A stretch of 64,000 nt of DNA from Eutreptiella sp. 'Long Island Sound 2002' (Eukaryota; Euglenozoa; Euglenophyceae; Eutreptiales; Eutreptiaceae): positions 62,001-126,000 of the forward strand of contig CAXIWF010000070.1 in NCBI GenBank assembly GCA_964036045.1. Reading direction: 5' to 3'. The position numbers and the translations under genes are program-made. The notes under the pieces were generated by a model. The model saw nothing but the letters and a program-made list of their open reading frames with translations. It was not told where the DNA came from and made no database searches. Numbering within the stretch: the first letter of the stretch is position 1; every line of letters starts with the position of its first letter. Below are positions 1 through 10,905 of this stretch, piece after piece.

Positions 1-990
1 CCGAGAATTTTCTGAGAATTTTCCGAGAATTTTCCGAGAATTTTCCGAGAATTTTCCGAGAATTTTCCGAGAATTTTCGGAGAATTTTCCGAGAATTTTC
101 CGAGAATTTTCCGAGAATTTTCCGAGAATTTTCTGAGAATTTTCCGAGAATTTTCCGAGAATTTTCCGAGAATTTTCCGAGAATTTTCCGAGAATTTTCA
201 GAGAATTTTCCGAGAATTTTCTGAGAATTTTCTGAGAATTTTCCGAGAATTTTCCGAGAATTTTCCGAGAATTTTCCGAGAATCTTCCGAGAATTTTCAG
301 AGAATTTTCTGAGAATTTTCCGAGAATTTTCTGAGAATTTTCCGAGAATTTTCCGAGAATTTTCCGAGAATTTTCCGAGAATTTTCCGAGAATTTTCTGA
401 GAATTTTCCGAGAGTTTTCCGAGAATTTTCCGAGAATTTTCCGAGAATTTTCCGAGAATTTTCCGAGAATTTTCCGAGAATTTTCCGAGAATTTTCAGAG
501 AATTTTCTGAGAATTTTCCGAGAATTTTCTGAGAATTTTCCGAGAATTTTCCGAGAATTTTCCGAGAATTTTCCGAGAATTTTCCGAGAATTTTCTGAGA
601 ATTTTCTGAGAATTTTCCGAGAATTTTCCGAGAATTTTCCGTCAATTTTCCGAGAATTTTCCGAGAATTTTCCGAGAATTTTCCCAGAATTTTCCGAGAA
701 TTTTCCGAGAATTTTCCGAGAATTTTCCGAGAATTTTCCGAGAATTTTCCGAGAATTTTCCGAGAATTTTCCGAGAATTTTCCGAGAATTTCCCGAGAAT
801 TTTCCGAGAATTTTCGGAGAATTTTCCGAGAATTTTCCGAGAATTTTCCGAGAATTTTCCGAGAATTTTCCGAGAATTTTCCGAGAATTTTCCGAGAATT
901 TTCCGAGAATTTTCTGAGAATTTTCGGAGAATTTTCCGAGAATTTTCCGAGAATTTTCCGAGAATTTTCCGAGAATTTTCTGAGAATTTT

Positions 991-3399
991 CTGAGAATTT
1001 TCTGAGAATTTTCCGAGAATTTTCCGTCAATTTTCCGAGAATTTTCCGAGAATTTTCCGAGAATTTTCCCAGAATTTTCCGAGAATTTTCCGAGAATTTT
1101 CCGAGAATTTTCCGAGAATTTTCCGAGAATTTTCCGAGAATTTTCCGAGAATTTTCCGAGAATTTTCCGAGAATTTTCCGAGAATTTTCTGCGAATTTTC
1201 CGAGAATTTTCCGAGAATTTTCCGAGAATTTTCCGAGAATTTTCCGAGAATTTTCCGAGAATTTTCCGAGAATTTCCGGAGAATTTTCCGAGAATTTTCC
1301 GAGAATTTTCCGAGAATTTTCCAAGGATTTTCCGAGAATTTTCCGAGGACTTTCAGAGATTTTTCCGAGAATTTTCCGAGAATTTTCCGAGAATTTTCCG
1401 AGAATTTTCCGAGAATTTTCCGAGAATTTTCTGAGAATTTTCCGAGAATGTTCCGAGAATTTTCCGAGAATTTTCCGAGAATTTTCCGAGAATTTTCCGA
1501 GAATTTTCCGAGAATTTTCCGAGAATTTCCCGAGAATTTTCCGAGAATTTTCCGAGAATTTTCTGAGAATTTTCCGAGAATTTTCCGAGAATTTTCAGAG
1601 AATTTTCCGAGAATTTTCCGAGAATTTTCTGAGAATTTTCTGAGAATTTTCCGAGAATTTTCCGAGAATTTTCCGTCAATTTTCCGAGAATTTTCCGAGA
1701 ATTTTCCGAGAATTTTCCGAGAATTTTCTGGGAATTTTCCGAGAATTTTCCGAGAATTTTACGAGAATTTTCCGAGAATTTTCCGAGAATTTTCCGAGAA
1801 TTTTCTGAGAATTTTCCGAGAATTTTCCGAGAATTTTCCGAGAATTTTCCGAGAATTTTCCGAGAATTTTCCGAGAATTTTCCGAGAATTTTCCGAGAAT
1901 TTCCCGAGAATTTTCCGAGAATTTTCCGAGAATTTTCTGAGAATTTTCCGAGAATTTTCCGAGAATTTTCAGAGAATTTTCCGAGAATTTTCCGAGAATT
2001 TTCCGAGAATTTTCCGAGAATTTTCCGAGAATTTTCCGAGAATTTTCCGAGAATTTTCCGAGAATTTTCCGAGAATTTTCCGTCAATTTTCCGAGAATTT
2101 TCCGAGAATTTTCCGAGAATTTTCCGAGAATTTTCCGAGAATTTTCCGAGAATTTTCCGAGAATTTCCCGAGAATTTTCCGAGAATTTTCCGAGAATTTT
2201 CTGAGAATTTTCCGAGAATTTTCCGAGAATTTTCAGAGAATTTTCCGAGAATTTTCCGAGAATTTTCTGAGAATTTTCTGAGAATTTTCCGAGAATTTTC
2301 CGAGAATTTTCCGTCAATTTTCCGAGAATTTTCCGAGAATTTTCCGAGAATTTTCCGAGAATTTTCTGGGAATTTTCCGACAATTTTCCGAGAATTTTCC
2401 GAGAATTTTCCGAGAATTTTCCGAGAATTTTCCGAGAATTTTCTGAGAATTTTCCGAGAATTTTCCGAGAATTTTCCGAGAATTTTCCGAGAATTTTCCG
2501 AGAATTTTCCGAGAATTTTCCGAGAATTTTCCGAGAATTTCCCGAGAATTTTCCGAGAATTTTCCGAGAATTTTCTGAGAATTTTCCGAGAATTTTCCGA
2601 GAATTTTCAGAGAATTTTCCGAGAATTTTCCGAGAATTTTCCGAGAATTTTCCGAGAATTTTCCGAGAATTTTCTGAGAATTTTCTGAGAATTTTCCGAG
2701 AATTTTCCGAGAATTTTCCGTCAATTTTCCGAGAATTTTCCGAGAATTTTCCGAGAATTTTCCGAGAATTTCCCGAGAATTTTCCGAGAATTTTCCGAGA
2801 ATTTTCTGAGAATTTTCCGAGAATTTTCCGAGAATTTTCTGAGAATTTTCCGAGAATTTTCCGAGAATTTTCCGTCAATTTTCCGAGAATTTTCCGAGAA
2901 TTTTCCGAGAATTTTCCGAGAATTTTCTGGGAATTTTCCGAGAATTTTCCGAGAATTTTCCGAGAATTTTCCGAGAATTTTCCGAGAATTTTCCGAGAAT
3001 TTTCTGAGAATTTTCCGAGAATTTTCCGAGAATTTTCCGAGAATTTTCCGAGAATTTTCCGAGAATTTTCCGAGAATTTTCCGAGAATTTTCCGAGAATT
3101 TCCCGAGAATTTTCCGAGAATTTTCCGAGAATTTTCTGAGAATTTTCCGGGAATTTTCCGAGAATTTTCAGAGAATTTTCGGAGAATTTTCCGAGAATTT
3201 TCTGAGAATTTTCTGAGAATTTTCCGAGAATTTTCCGAGAATTTTCCGAGAATTTTCCGAGAATTTTCCGAGAATTTTCCGAGAATTTTCCGAGAATTTT
3301 CCGAGAATTTTCCGAGAATTTTCCGAGAATTTTCCGAGAATTTTCTGAGAATTTTCTGAGAATTTTCCGAGAATTTTCCGAGAATTTTCCGAGAATTTT
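991..3399 (+). repeat. higher-order repeat copy 1, about 2,409 bp
   Basis: This segment recurs immediately downstream at an offset of 2,409 bp (219 monomers). Matching landmarks are CCGTCAA at 1024 and 3433, CTGCG at 1189 and 3598, CCAAGG at 1321 and 3730, TGTTCC at 1449 and 3858, CCGTCAA at 2872 and 5281, and CTGGG at 2927 and 5336. Upstream of about 990 the match fails: CTGAG/CGGAG at 914/925 have no counterpart at +2,409. The left boundary is therefore only good to a few tens of bases. Confidence 0.85.
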
Positions 3400-5800
3400 C
3401 TGAGAATTTTCTGAGAATTTTCCGAGAATTTTCCGTCAATTTTCCGAGAATTTTCCGAGAATTTTCCGAGAATTTTCCCAGAATTTTCCGAGAATTTTCC
3501 GAGAATTTTCCGAGAATTTTCCGAGAATTTTCCGAGAATTTTCCGAGAATTTTCCGAGAATTTTCCGAGAATTTTCCGAGAATTTTCCGAGAATTTTCTG
3601 CGAATTTTCCGAGAATTTTCCGAGAATTTTCCGAGAATTTTCCGAGAATTTTCCGAGAATTTTCCGAGAATTTTCCGAGAATTTCCGGAGAATTTTCCGA
3701 GAATTTTCCGAGAATTTTCCGAGAATTTTCCAAGGATTTTCCGAGAATTTTCCGAGGACTTTCAGAGATTTTTCCGAGAATTTTCCGAGAATTTTCCGAG
3801 AATTTTCCGAGAATTTTCCGAGAATTTTCCGAGAATTTTCTGAGAATTTTCCGAGAATGTTCCGAGAATTTTCCGAGAATTTTCCGAGAATTTTCCGAGA
3901 ATTTTCCGAGAATTTTCCGAGAATTTTCCGAGAATTTCCCGAGAATTTTCCGAGAATTTTCCGAGAATTTTCTGAGAATTTTCCGAGAATTTTCCGAGAA
4001 TTTTCAGAGAATTTTCCGAGAATTTTCCGAGAATTTTCTGAGAATTTTCTGAGAATTTTCCGAGAATTTTCCGAGAATTTTCCGTCAATTTTCCGAGAAT
4101 TTTCCGAGAATTTTCCGAGAATTTTCCGAGAATTTTCTGGGAATTTTCCGAGAATTTTCCGAGAATTTTCCGAGAATTTTCCGAGAATTTTCCGAGAATT
4201 TTCCGAGAATTTTCTGAGAATTTTCCGAGAATTTTCCGAGAATTTTCCGAGAATTTTCCGAGAATTTTCCGAGAATTTTCCGAGAATTTTCCGAGAATTT
4301 TCCGAGAATTTCCCGAGAATTTTCCGAGAATTTTCCGAGAATTTTCTGAGAATTTTCCGAGAATTTTCCGAGAATTTTCAGAGAATTTTCCGAGAATTTT
4401 CCGAGAATTTTCCGAGAATTTTCCGAGAATTTTCCGAGAATTTTCCGAGAATTTTCCGAGAATTTTCCGAGAATTTTCCGAGAATTTTCCGTCAATTTTC
4501 CGAGAATTTTCCGAGAATTTTCCGAGAATTTTCCGAGAATTTTCCGAGAATTTTCCGAGAATTTTCCGAGAATTTCCCGAGAATTTTCCGAGAATTTTCC
4601 GAGAATTTTCTGAGAATTTTCCGAGAATTTTCCGAGAATTTTCAGAGAATTTTCCGAGAATTTTCCGAGAATTTTCTGAGAATTTTCTGAGAATTTTCCG
4701 AGAATTTTCCGAGAATTTTCCGTCAATTTTCCGAGAATTTTCCGAGAATTTTCCGAGAATTTTCCGAGAATTTTCTGGGAATTTTCCGACAATTTTCCGA
4801 GAATTTTCCGAGAATTTTCCGAGAATTTTCCGAGAATTTTCCGAGAATTTTCTGAGAATTTTCCGAGAATTTTCCGAGAATTTTCCGAGAATTTTCCGAG
4901 AATTTTCCGAGAATTTTCCGAGAATTTTCCGAGAATTTTCCGAGAATTTCCCGAGAATTTTCCGAGAATTTTCCGAGAATTTTCTGAGAATTTTCCGAGA
5001 ATTTTCCGAGAATTTTCAGAGAATTTTCCGAGAATTTTCCGAGAATTTTCCGAGAATTTTCCGAGAATTTTCCGAGAATTTTCTGAGAATTTTCTGAGAA
5101 TTTTCCGAGAATTTTCCGAGAATTTTCCGTCAATTTTCCGAGAATTTTCCGAGAATTTTCCGAGAATTTTCCGAGAATTTCCCGAGAATTTTCCGAGAAT
5201 TTTCCGAGAATTTTCTGAGAATTTTCCGAGAATTTTCCGAGAATTTTCTGAGAATTTTCCGAGAATTTTCCGAGAATTTTCCGTCAATTTTCCGAGAATT
5301 TTCCGAGAATTTTCCGAGAATTTTCCGAGAATTTTCTGGGAATTTTCCGAGAATTTTCCGAGAATTTTCCGAGAATTTTCCGAGAATTTTCCGAGAATTT
5401 TCCGAGAATTTTCTGAGAATTTTCCGAGAATTTTCCGAGAATTTTCCGAGAATTTTCCGAGAATTTTCCGAGAATTTTCCGAGAATTTTCCGAGAATTTT
5501 CCGAGAATTTTCCGAGAATTTCCCGAGAATTTTCCGAGAATTTTCCGAGAATTTTCTGAGAATTTTCCGGGAATTTTCCGAGAATTTTCAGAGAATTTTC
5601 CGAGAATTTTCCGAGAATTTTCTGAGAATTTTCTGAGAATTTTCCGAGAATTTTCCGAGAATTTTCCGAGAATTTTCCGAGAATTTTCCGAGAATTTTCC
5701 GAGAATTTTCCGAGAATTTTCCGAGAATTTCCCGAGAATTTTCCGAGAATTTTCCGAGAATTTTCTGAGAATTTTCCGAGAATTTTCCGAGAATTTTCTG
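3400..5800 (+). repeat. higher-order repeat copy 2, about 2,409 bp
   Basis: This is the tandem partner of the segment at 991-3399. The offset is 2,409 bp up to about 5.41 kb. It then becomes 2,420 bp (TTTCCCGAG at 3101 versus 5521, CCGGG at 3147 versus 5567, paired CTGAG at 3202/3213 versus 5622/5633), so the copies differ by one whole monomer. The match decays at about 5.7-5.8 kb. Single differences such as CGGAG at 3180 in copy 1 versus CCGAG in copy 2 show some divergence after duplication. Confidence 0.85.
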
Positions 5801-7289
5801 AGAATTTTCCGAGAATTTTCCGAGAATTTTCCGAGAATTTTCTGGGAATTTTCCGAGAATTTTCCGAGAATTTTCCGAGAATTTTCCGAGAATTTTCCGA
5901 GAATTTTCCGAGAATTTTCTGAGAATTTTCCGAGAATTTTCCGAGAATTTTCCGAGAATTTTCCGAGAATTTTCCGAGAATTTTCCGAGAATTTTCCGAG
6001 AATTTTCCGAGAATTTCCCGAGAATTTTCCGAGAATTTTCCGAGAATTTTCTGAGAATTTTCCGAGAATTTTCCGAGAATTTTCAGAGAATTTTCCGAGA
6101 ATTTTCCGAGAATTTTCCGAGAATTTTCTGAGAATTTTCCGAGAATTTTCCGAGAATTTTCCGAGAATTTTCCGAGAATTTTCCGAGAATTTTCCGAGAA
6201 TTTTCCGAGAATTTTCCGAGAATTTTCCGAGAATTTTCAGAGAATTTTCTGAGAATTTTCCGAGAATTTTCTGAGAATTTTCCGAGAATTTTCCGAGAAT
6301 TTTCCGAGAATTTTCCGAGAATTTTCCGAGAATTTTCTGAGAATTTTCTGAGAATTTTCCGAGAATTTTCCGAGAATTTTCCGTCAATTTTCCGAGAATT
6401 TTCCGAGAATTTTCCGAGAATTTTCCGAGAATTTTCCGAGAATTTTCCGAGAATTTTCTGGGAATTTTCCGAGAATTTTCCGAGAAGTTTCCGAGATTTT
6501 CCCGAGAATTTTCCGAGAATTTTCCGAGAATTTTCCGAGAATTTTCCGAGAATTTTCCGAGAATTTTCCGAGAATTTTCCGAGAATTTTCCGAGAATTTT
6601 CCGAGAATTTTCCGTCAATTTTCCGAGAATTTTCCGAGAATTTTCCGAGAATTTTCCGTCAATTTTCCGAGAATTTTCCGAGAATTTTCTGAGAATTTTC
6701 CGAGAATTTTCCAAGAATTTTCCGAGAATTTTCCGAGAATTTTCCGAGAATGTTCCGAGAATTTTCCGAGAATTTTCCGAGAATTTTCCGAGAATTTTCC
6801 GAGAATTTTCCGAGAATTTTCTGAGAATTTTCTGAGAATTTTCCGAGAATTTTCCGAGAATTTTCCGAGAATTTTCCGAGAATTTTCCGAGAATTTTCCG
6901 AGAATTTTCCGAGAATTTTCCGTCAATTTTCCGAGAATTTTCCGAGAATTTTCCGAGAATTTTCCGTCAATTTTCCGAGAATTTTCCGAGAATTTTCTGA
7001 GAATTTTCCCAGAATTTTCCAAGAATTTTCCGAGAATTTTCCGAGAATTTTCCGAGAATGTTCCGAGAATTTTCCGAGAATTTTCCGAGAATTTTCCGAG
7101 AATTTTCCGAGAATTTTCCGAGAATTTTCCGAGAATTTTCCGAGAATTTTCCGAGAATTTTCCGAGAATTTTCCGAGAATTTTCTGAGAATTTTCCGAGA
7201 ATTTTCCGAGAATTTTCCGAGAATTTTCCGAGAATTTTCCGAGAATTTTCTGAGAATTTTCTGAGAATTTTCCGAGAATTTTCCGAGAA
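5801..7289 (+). repeat. satellite stretch with simple early cassettes
   Basis: This is ordinary array with CTGAG, CAGAG and CTGGG variants, a GATTTTCCCGAG-type junction near 6,495-6,510 and several CCGTCAA monomers. CCAAGAA occurs at 6711 and 7019, each followed 40 bp later by TGTTCC (6751 and 7059). The downstream CTGAG-CTGAG-CAGAG triplet seen further right is incomplete here: no CAGAG follows at the expected place. These look like simpler relatives of the cassette found from 10.5 kb onward. Confidence 0.7.
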
Positions 7290-8000
7290 TTTTCCGTCAA
7301 TTTTCCGAGAATTTTCCGAGAATTTTCCGAGAATTTTCCCAGAATTTTCCGAGAATTTTCCGAGAATTTTCCGAGAATTTTCCGAGAATTTTCCGAGAAT
7401 TTTCCGAGAATTTTCCGAGAATTTTCCGAGAATTTTCTGCGAATTTTCCGATAATTTTCCGAGAATTTTCCGAGAATTTTCCGAGAATTTTCCGAGAATT
7501 TTCCGAGAATTTTCCGAGAATTTTCCGAGAATTTCCGGAGAATTTTCCGAGAATTTTCCGAGAATTTTCCGAGAATTTTCCAAGGATTTTCCGAGAATTT
7601 TCCGAGGACTTTCAGAGATTTTTCCGAGAATTTTCCGAGAATTTTCCGAGAATTTTCCGAGAATTTTCCGAGAATTTTCCGAGAATTTTCTGAGAATTTT
7701 CCGAGAATTTTCCGAGAATTTTCCGAGAATTTTCCGAGAATTTTCCGAGAATTTTCCGAGAATTTTCCGAGAATTTTCCGAGAATTTCCCGAGAATTTTC
7801 CGAGAATTTTCCGAGAATTTTCTGAGAATTTTCCGAGAATTTTCCGAGAATTTTCAGAGAATTTTCCGAGAATTTTCCGAGAATTTTCTGAGAATTTTCT
7901 GAGAATTTTCCGAGAATTTTCCGAGAATTTTCCGTCAATTTTCCGAGAATTTTCCGAGAATTTTCCGAGAATTTTCCGAGAATTTTCTGGGAATTTTCCG
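7290..8000 (+). repeat. third, partial copy of the CTGCG/CCAAGG segment
   Basis: The landmark series CCGTCAA (7294), CTGCG (7437), TTTCCGGAG, CCAAGG (7580), GAGGACTTTCAGAG and CCGTCAA (7932) repeats the order at 1024-1673 and 3433-4082. CCAAGG sits 3,850 bp (350 monomers) after its counterpart at 3730. This copy has an extra CCGATAA monomer between CTGCG and CCAAGG (143 bp instead of 132), and it lacks the TGTTCC monomer found in copies 1 and 2. Confidence 0.75.
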
Positions 8001-10442
8001 AGAATTTTCCGAGAATTTTCCGAGAATTTTCCGAGAATTTTCCGAGAATTTTCCGAGAATTTTCTGCGAATTTTCCGAGAATTTTCCGAGAATTTTCCGA
8101 GAATTTTCCGAGAATTTTCCGAGAATTTTCCGAGAATTTTCCGAGAATTTTCCGAGAATCTCCCGAGAATTTTCCGAGAATTTTCCGAGAATTTTCTGAG
8201 AATTTTCCGAGAATTTTCCGAGAATTTTCAGAGAATTTTCCGAGAATTTTCCGAGAATTTTCCGAGAATTTTCCGAGAATTTTCCGAGAATTTTCCGAGA
8301 ATTTTCCGAGAATTTTCCGAGAATTTTCCGAGAATTTTCCGAGAATTTTCTGAGAATTTTCCGAGAATTTTCCGAGAATTTTCCGAGAATTTTCCGAGAA
8401 TTTTCCGAGAATTTTCGGAGAATTTTCCGAGAATTTTCCGAGAATTTTCCGAGAATTTTCCGAGAATTTTCTGAGAATTTTCCGAGAATTTTCCGAGAAT
8501 TTTCCGAGAATTTTCCGAGAATTTTCCGAGAATTTTCTGAGAATTTTCTGAGAATTTTCCGAGAATTTTCCGAGAATTTTCCGAGAATTTTCCGAGAATT
8601 TTCCGAGAATTTTCCGAGAATTTTCGGAGAATTTTCCGAGAATTTTCCGAGAATTTTCCGAGAATTTTCCGAGAATTTTCCGAGAATTTTCCGAGAATTT
8701 TCCGAGAATTTTCCGAGAATTTTCTGAGAATTTTCCGAGAATTTTCCGAGAATTTTCCGAGAATTTTCCGAGAATTTTCCGAGAATTTTCTGAGAATTTT
8801 CTGAGAATTTTCCGAGAATTTTCCGAGAATTTTCCGTCAATTTTCCGAGAATTTTCCGAGAATTTTCCGAGAATTTTCCCAGAATTTTCCGAGAATTTTC
8901 CGAGAATTTTCCGAGAATTTTCCGAGAATTTTCCGAGAATTTTCCGAGAATTTTCCGAGAATTTTCCGAGAATTTTCCGAGAATTTTCCGAGAATTTTCC
9001 GAGAATTTTCCGAGAATTTTCCGAGAATTTTCCGAGAATTTCCGGAGAATTTTCCGAGAATTTTCCGAGAATTTTCCGAGAATTTTCCGAGAATTTTCCG
9101 AGAATTTTCCGAGAATTTTCCGAGAATTTTCCGAGAATTTTCCGAGAATTTTCTGAGAATTTTCTGAGAATTTTCCGAGAATTTTCCGAGAATTTTCCGA
9201 GAATTTTCCGAGAATTTTCCGAGAATTTTCCGAGAATTTTCGGAGAATTTTCCGAGAATTTTCCGAGAATTTTCCGAGAATTTTCCGAGAATTTTCCGAG
9301 AATTTTCCGAGAATTTTCCGAGAATTTTCCGAGAATTTTCTGAGAATTTTCCGAGAATTTTCCGAGAATTTTCCGAGAATTTTCCGAGAATTTTCCGAGA
9401 ATTTTCTGAGAATTTTCTGAGAATTTTCCGAGAATTTTCCGAGAATTTTCCGTCAATTTTCCGAGAATTTTCCGAGAATTTTCCGAGAATTTTCCCAGAA
9501 TTTTCCGAGAATTTTCCGAGAATTTTCCGAGAATTTTCCGAGAATTTTCCGAGAATTTTCCGAGAATTTTCCGAGAATTTTCCGAGAATTTTCCGAGAAT
9601 TTTCCGAGAATTTTCTGCGAATTTTCCGATAATTTTCCGAGAATTTTCCGAGAATTTTCCGAGAATTTTCCGAGAATTTTCCGAGAATTTTCTGAGAATT
9701 TTCCGAGAATTTTCCGAGAATTTTCCGAGAATTTTCCGAGAATTTTCCGAGAATTTTCCGAGAATTTTCCGAGAATTTTCCGAGAATTTCCCGAGAATTT
9801 TCCGAGAATTTTCCGAGAATTTTCTGAGAATTTTCCGAGAATTTTCCGAGAATTTTCAGAGAATTTTCCGAGAATTTTCCGAGAATTTTCTGAGAATTTT
9901 CTGAGAATTTTCCGAGAATTTTCCGAGAATTTTCCGTCAATTTTCCGAGAATTTTCCGAGAATTTTCCGAGAATTTTCCGGGAATTTTCTGGGAATTTTC
10001 CGAGAATTTTCCGAGAATTTTCCGAGAATTTTCCGAGAATTTTCCGAGAATTTTCCGAGAATTTTCTGAGAATTTTCCGAGAATTTTCCGAGAATTTTCC
10101 GAGAATTTTCCGAGAATTTTCCGAGAATTTTCCGAGAATTTTCCGAGAATTTCCCGAGAATTTTCCGAGAATTTTCCGAGAATTTTCTGAGAATTTTCCG
10201 AGAATTTTCCGAGAATTTTCAGAGAATTTTCCGAGAATTTTCCGAGAATTTTCCGAGAATTTTCCGTCAATTTTCCGAGAATTTTCCGAGAATTTTCCGA
10301 GAATTTTCCGAGAATTTTCCGAGAATTTTCCGAGATTTTCCCGAGAATTTTCCGAGAATTTTCCGAGAATTTTCCGAGAATTTTCCGAGAATTTTCCGAG
10401 AATTTTCCGAGAATTTTCCGAGAATTTTCCGAGAATTTTCCG
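8001..10442 (+). repeat. satellite stretch with few markers
   Basis: This is pure 11-bp array. CTGCG occurs near 8065 and 9612, CGGAG near 8415, 8625 and 9240, TTTCCGGAG near 9050, and CCGTCAA near 8834, 9450, 9934 and 10264. It ends in a GATTTTCCCGAG junction at about 10,333. I found no clean long duplication of this stretch elsewhere in the window by landmark matching. Confidence 0.7.
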
Positions 10443-10516
10443 TCAATTTTCCGAGAATTTTCCGAGAATTTTCCGAGAATTTTCCGTCAATTTTCCGAGA
10501 ATTTTCCGAGAATTTT

Positions 10517-10648
10517 CCAAGAATTTTCCGAGAATTTTCCGAGAATTTTCCGAGAATGTTCCGAGAATTTTCCGAGAATTTTCGGAGAATTTTCCGAGAA
10601 TTTTCCGAGAATTTTCTGAGAATTTTCTGAGAATTTTCAGAGAATTTT
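10517..10648 (+). repeat. first complete CCAAG/TGTTCC/CTG-CTG-CAG cassette
   Basis: CCAAGAA at 10517 is followed by TGTTCC about 40 bp on, then CTGAG at 10616 and 10627 and CAGAG at 10638. The triplet is one monomer closer (+99) than in most later copies (+110), and this version carries a CGGAG monomer. The cassette at 13332 has the same +99 spacing. CCAAG members I located start at 10517, 12068, 13332, 18821, 20614, 21879, 23606, 25388, 26928, 28193, 30503, 32010, 33594, 35409, 36774, 38380, 38765, 39953, 42362, 43363, 44628, 46916, 49215, 51239, 52603, 54329, 55825, 57167 and 59465. Confidence 0.8.
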
Positions 10649-10905
10649 CCGAGAATTTTCCGAGAATTTTCCGAGAATTTTCCGAGAATTTTCCGAGAAT
10701 TTTCCGAGAATTTTCTGAGAATTTTCCGAGAATTTTCAGAGAATTTTCCGAGAATTTTCCGAGAATTTTCCGAGAATTTTCAGAGAATTTTCCGAGAATT
10801 TTCTGAGAATTTTCTGAGAATTTTCCGAGAATTTTCCGAGAATTTTCCGAGAATTTTCCGAGAATCTTCCGAGAATTTTCCGAGAATTTTCCGAGAATTT
10901 TCCGA

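Noticed and set aside
1448-2281. + strand open frames starting with ATG in the TGTTCC monomer, for example at 1448, 3857 and 7058
   Set aside because: ATG comes from one variant monomer and the frame ends at the first CTGAG in the wrong phase. The product is only the repeat FSENFPRIFRE.
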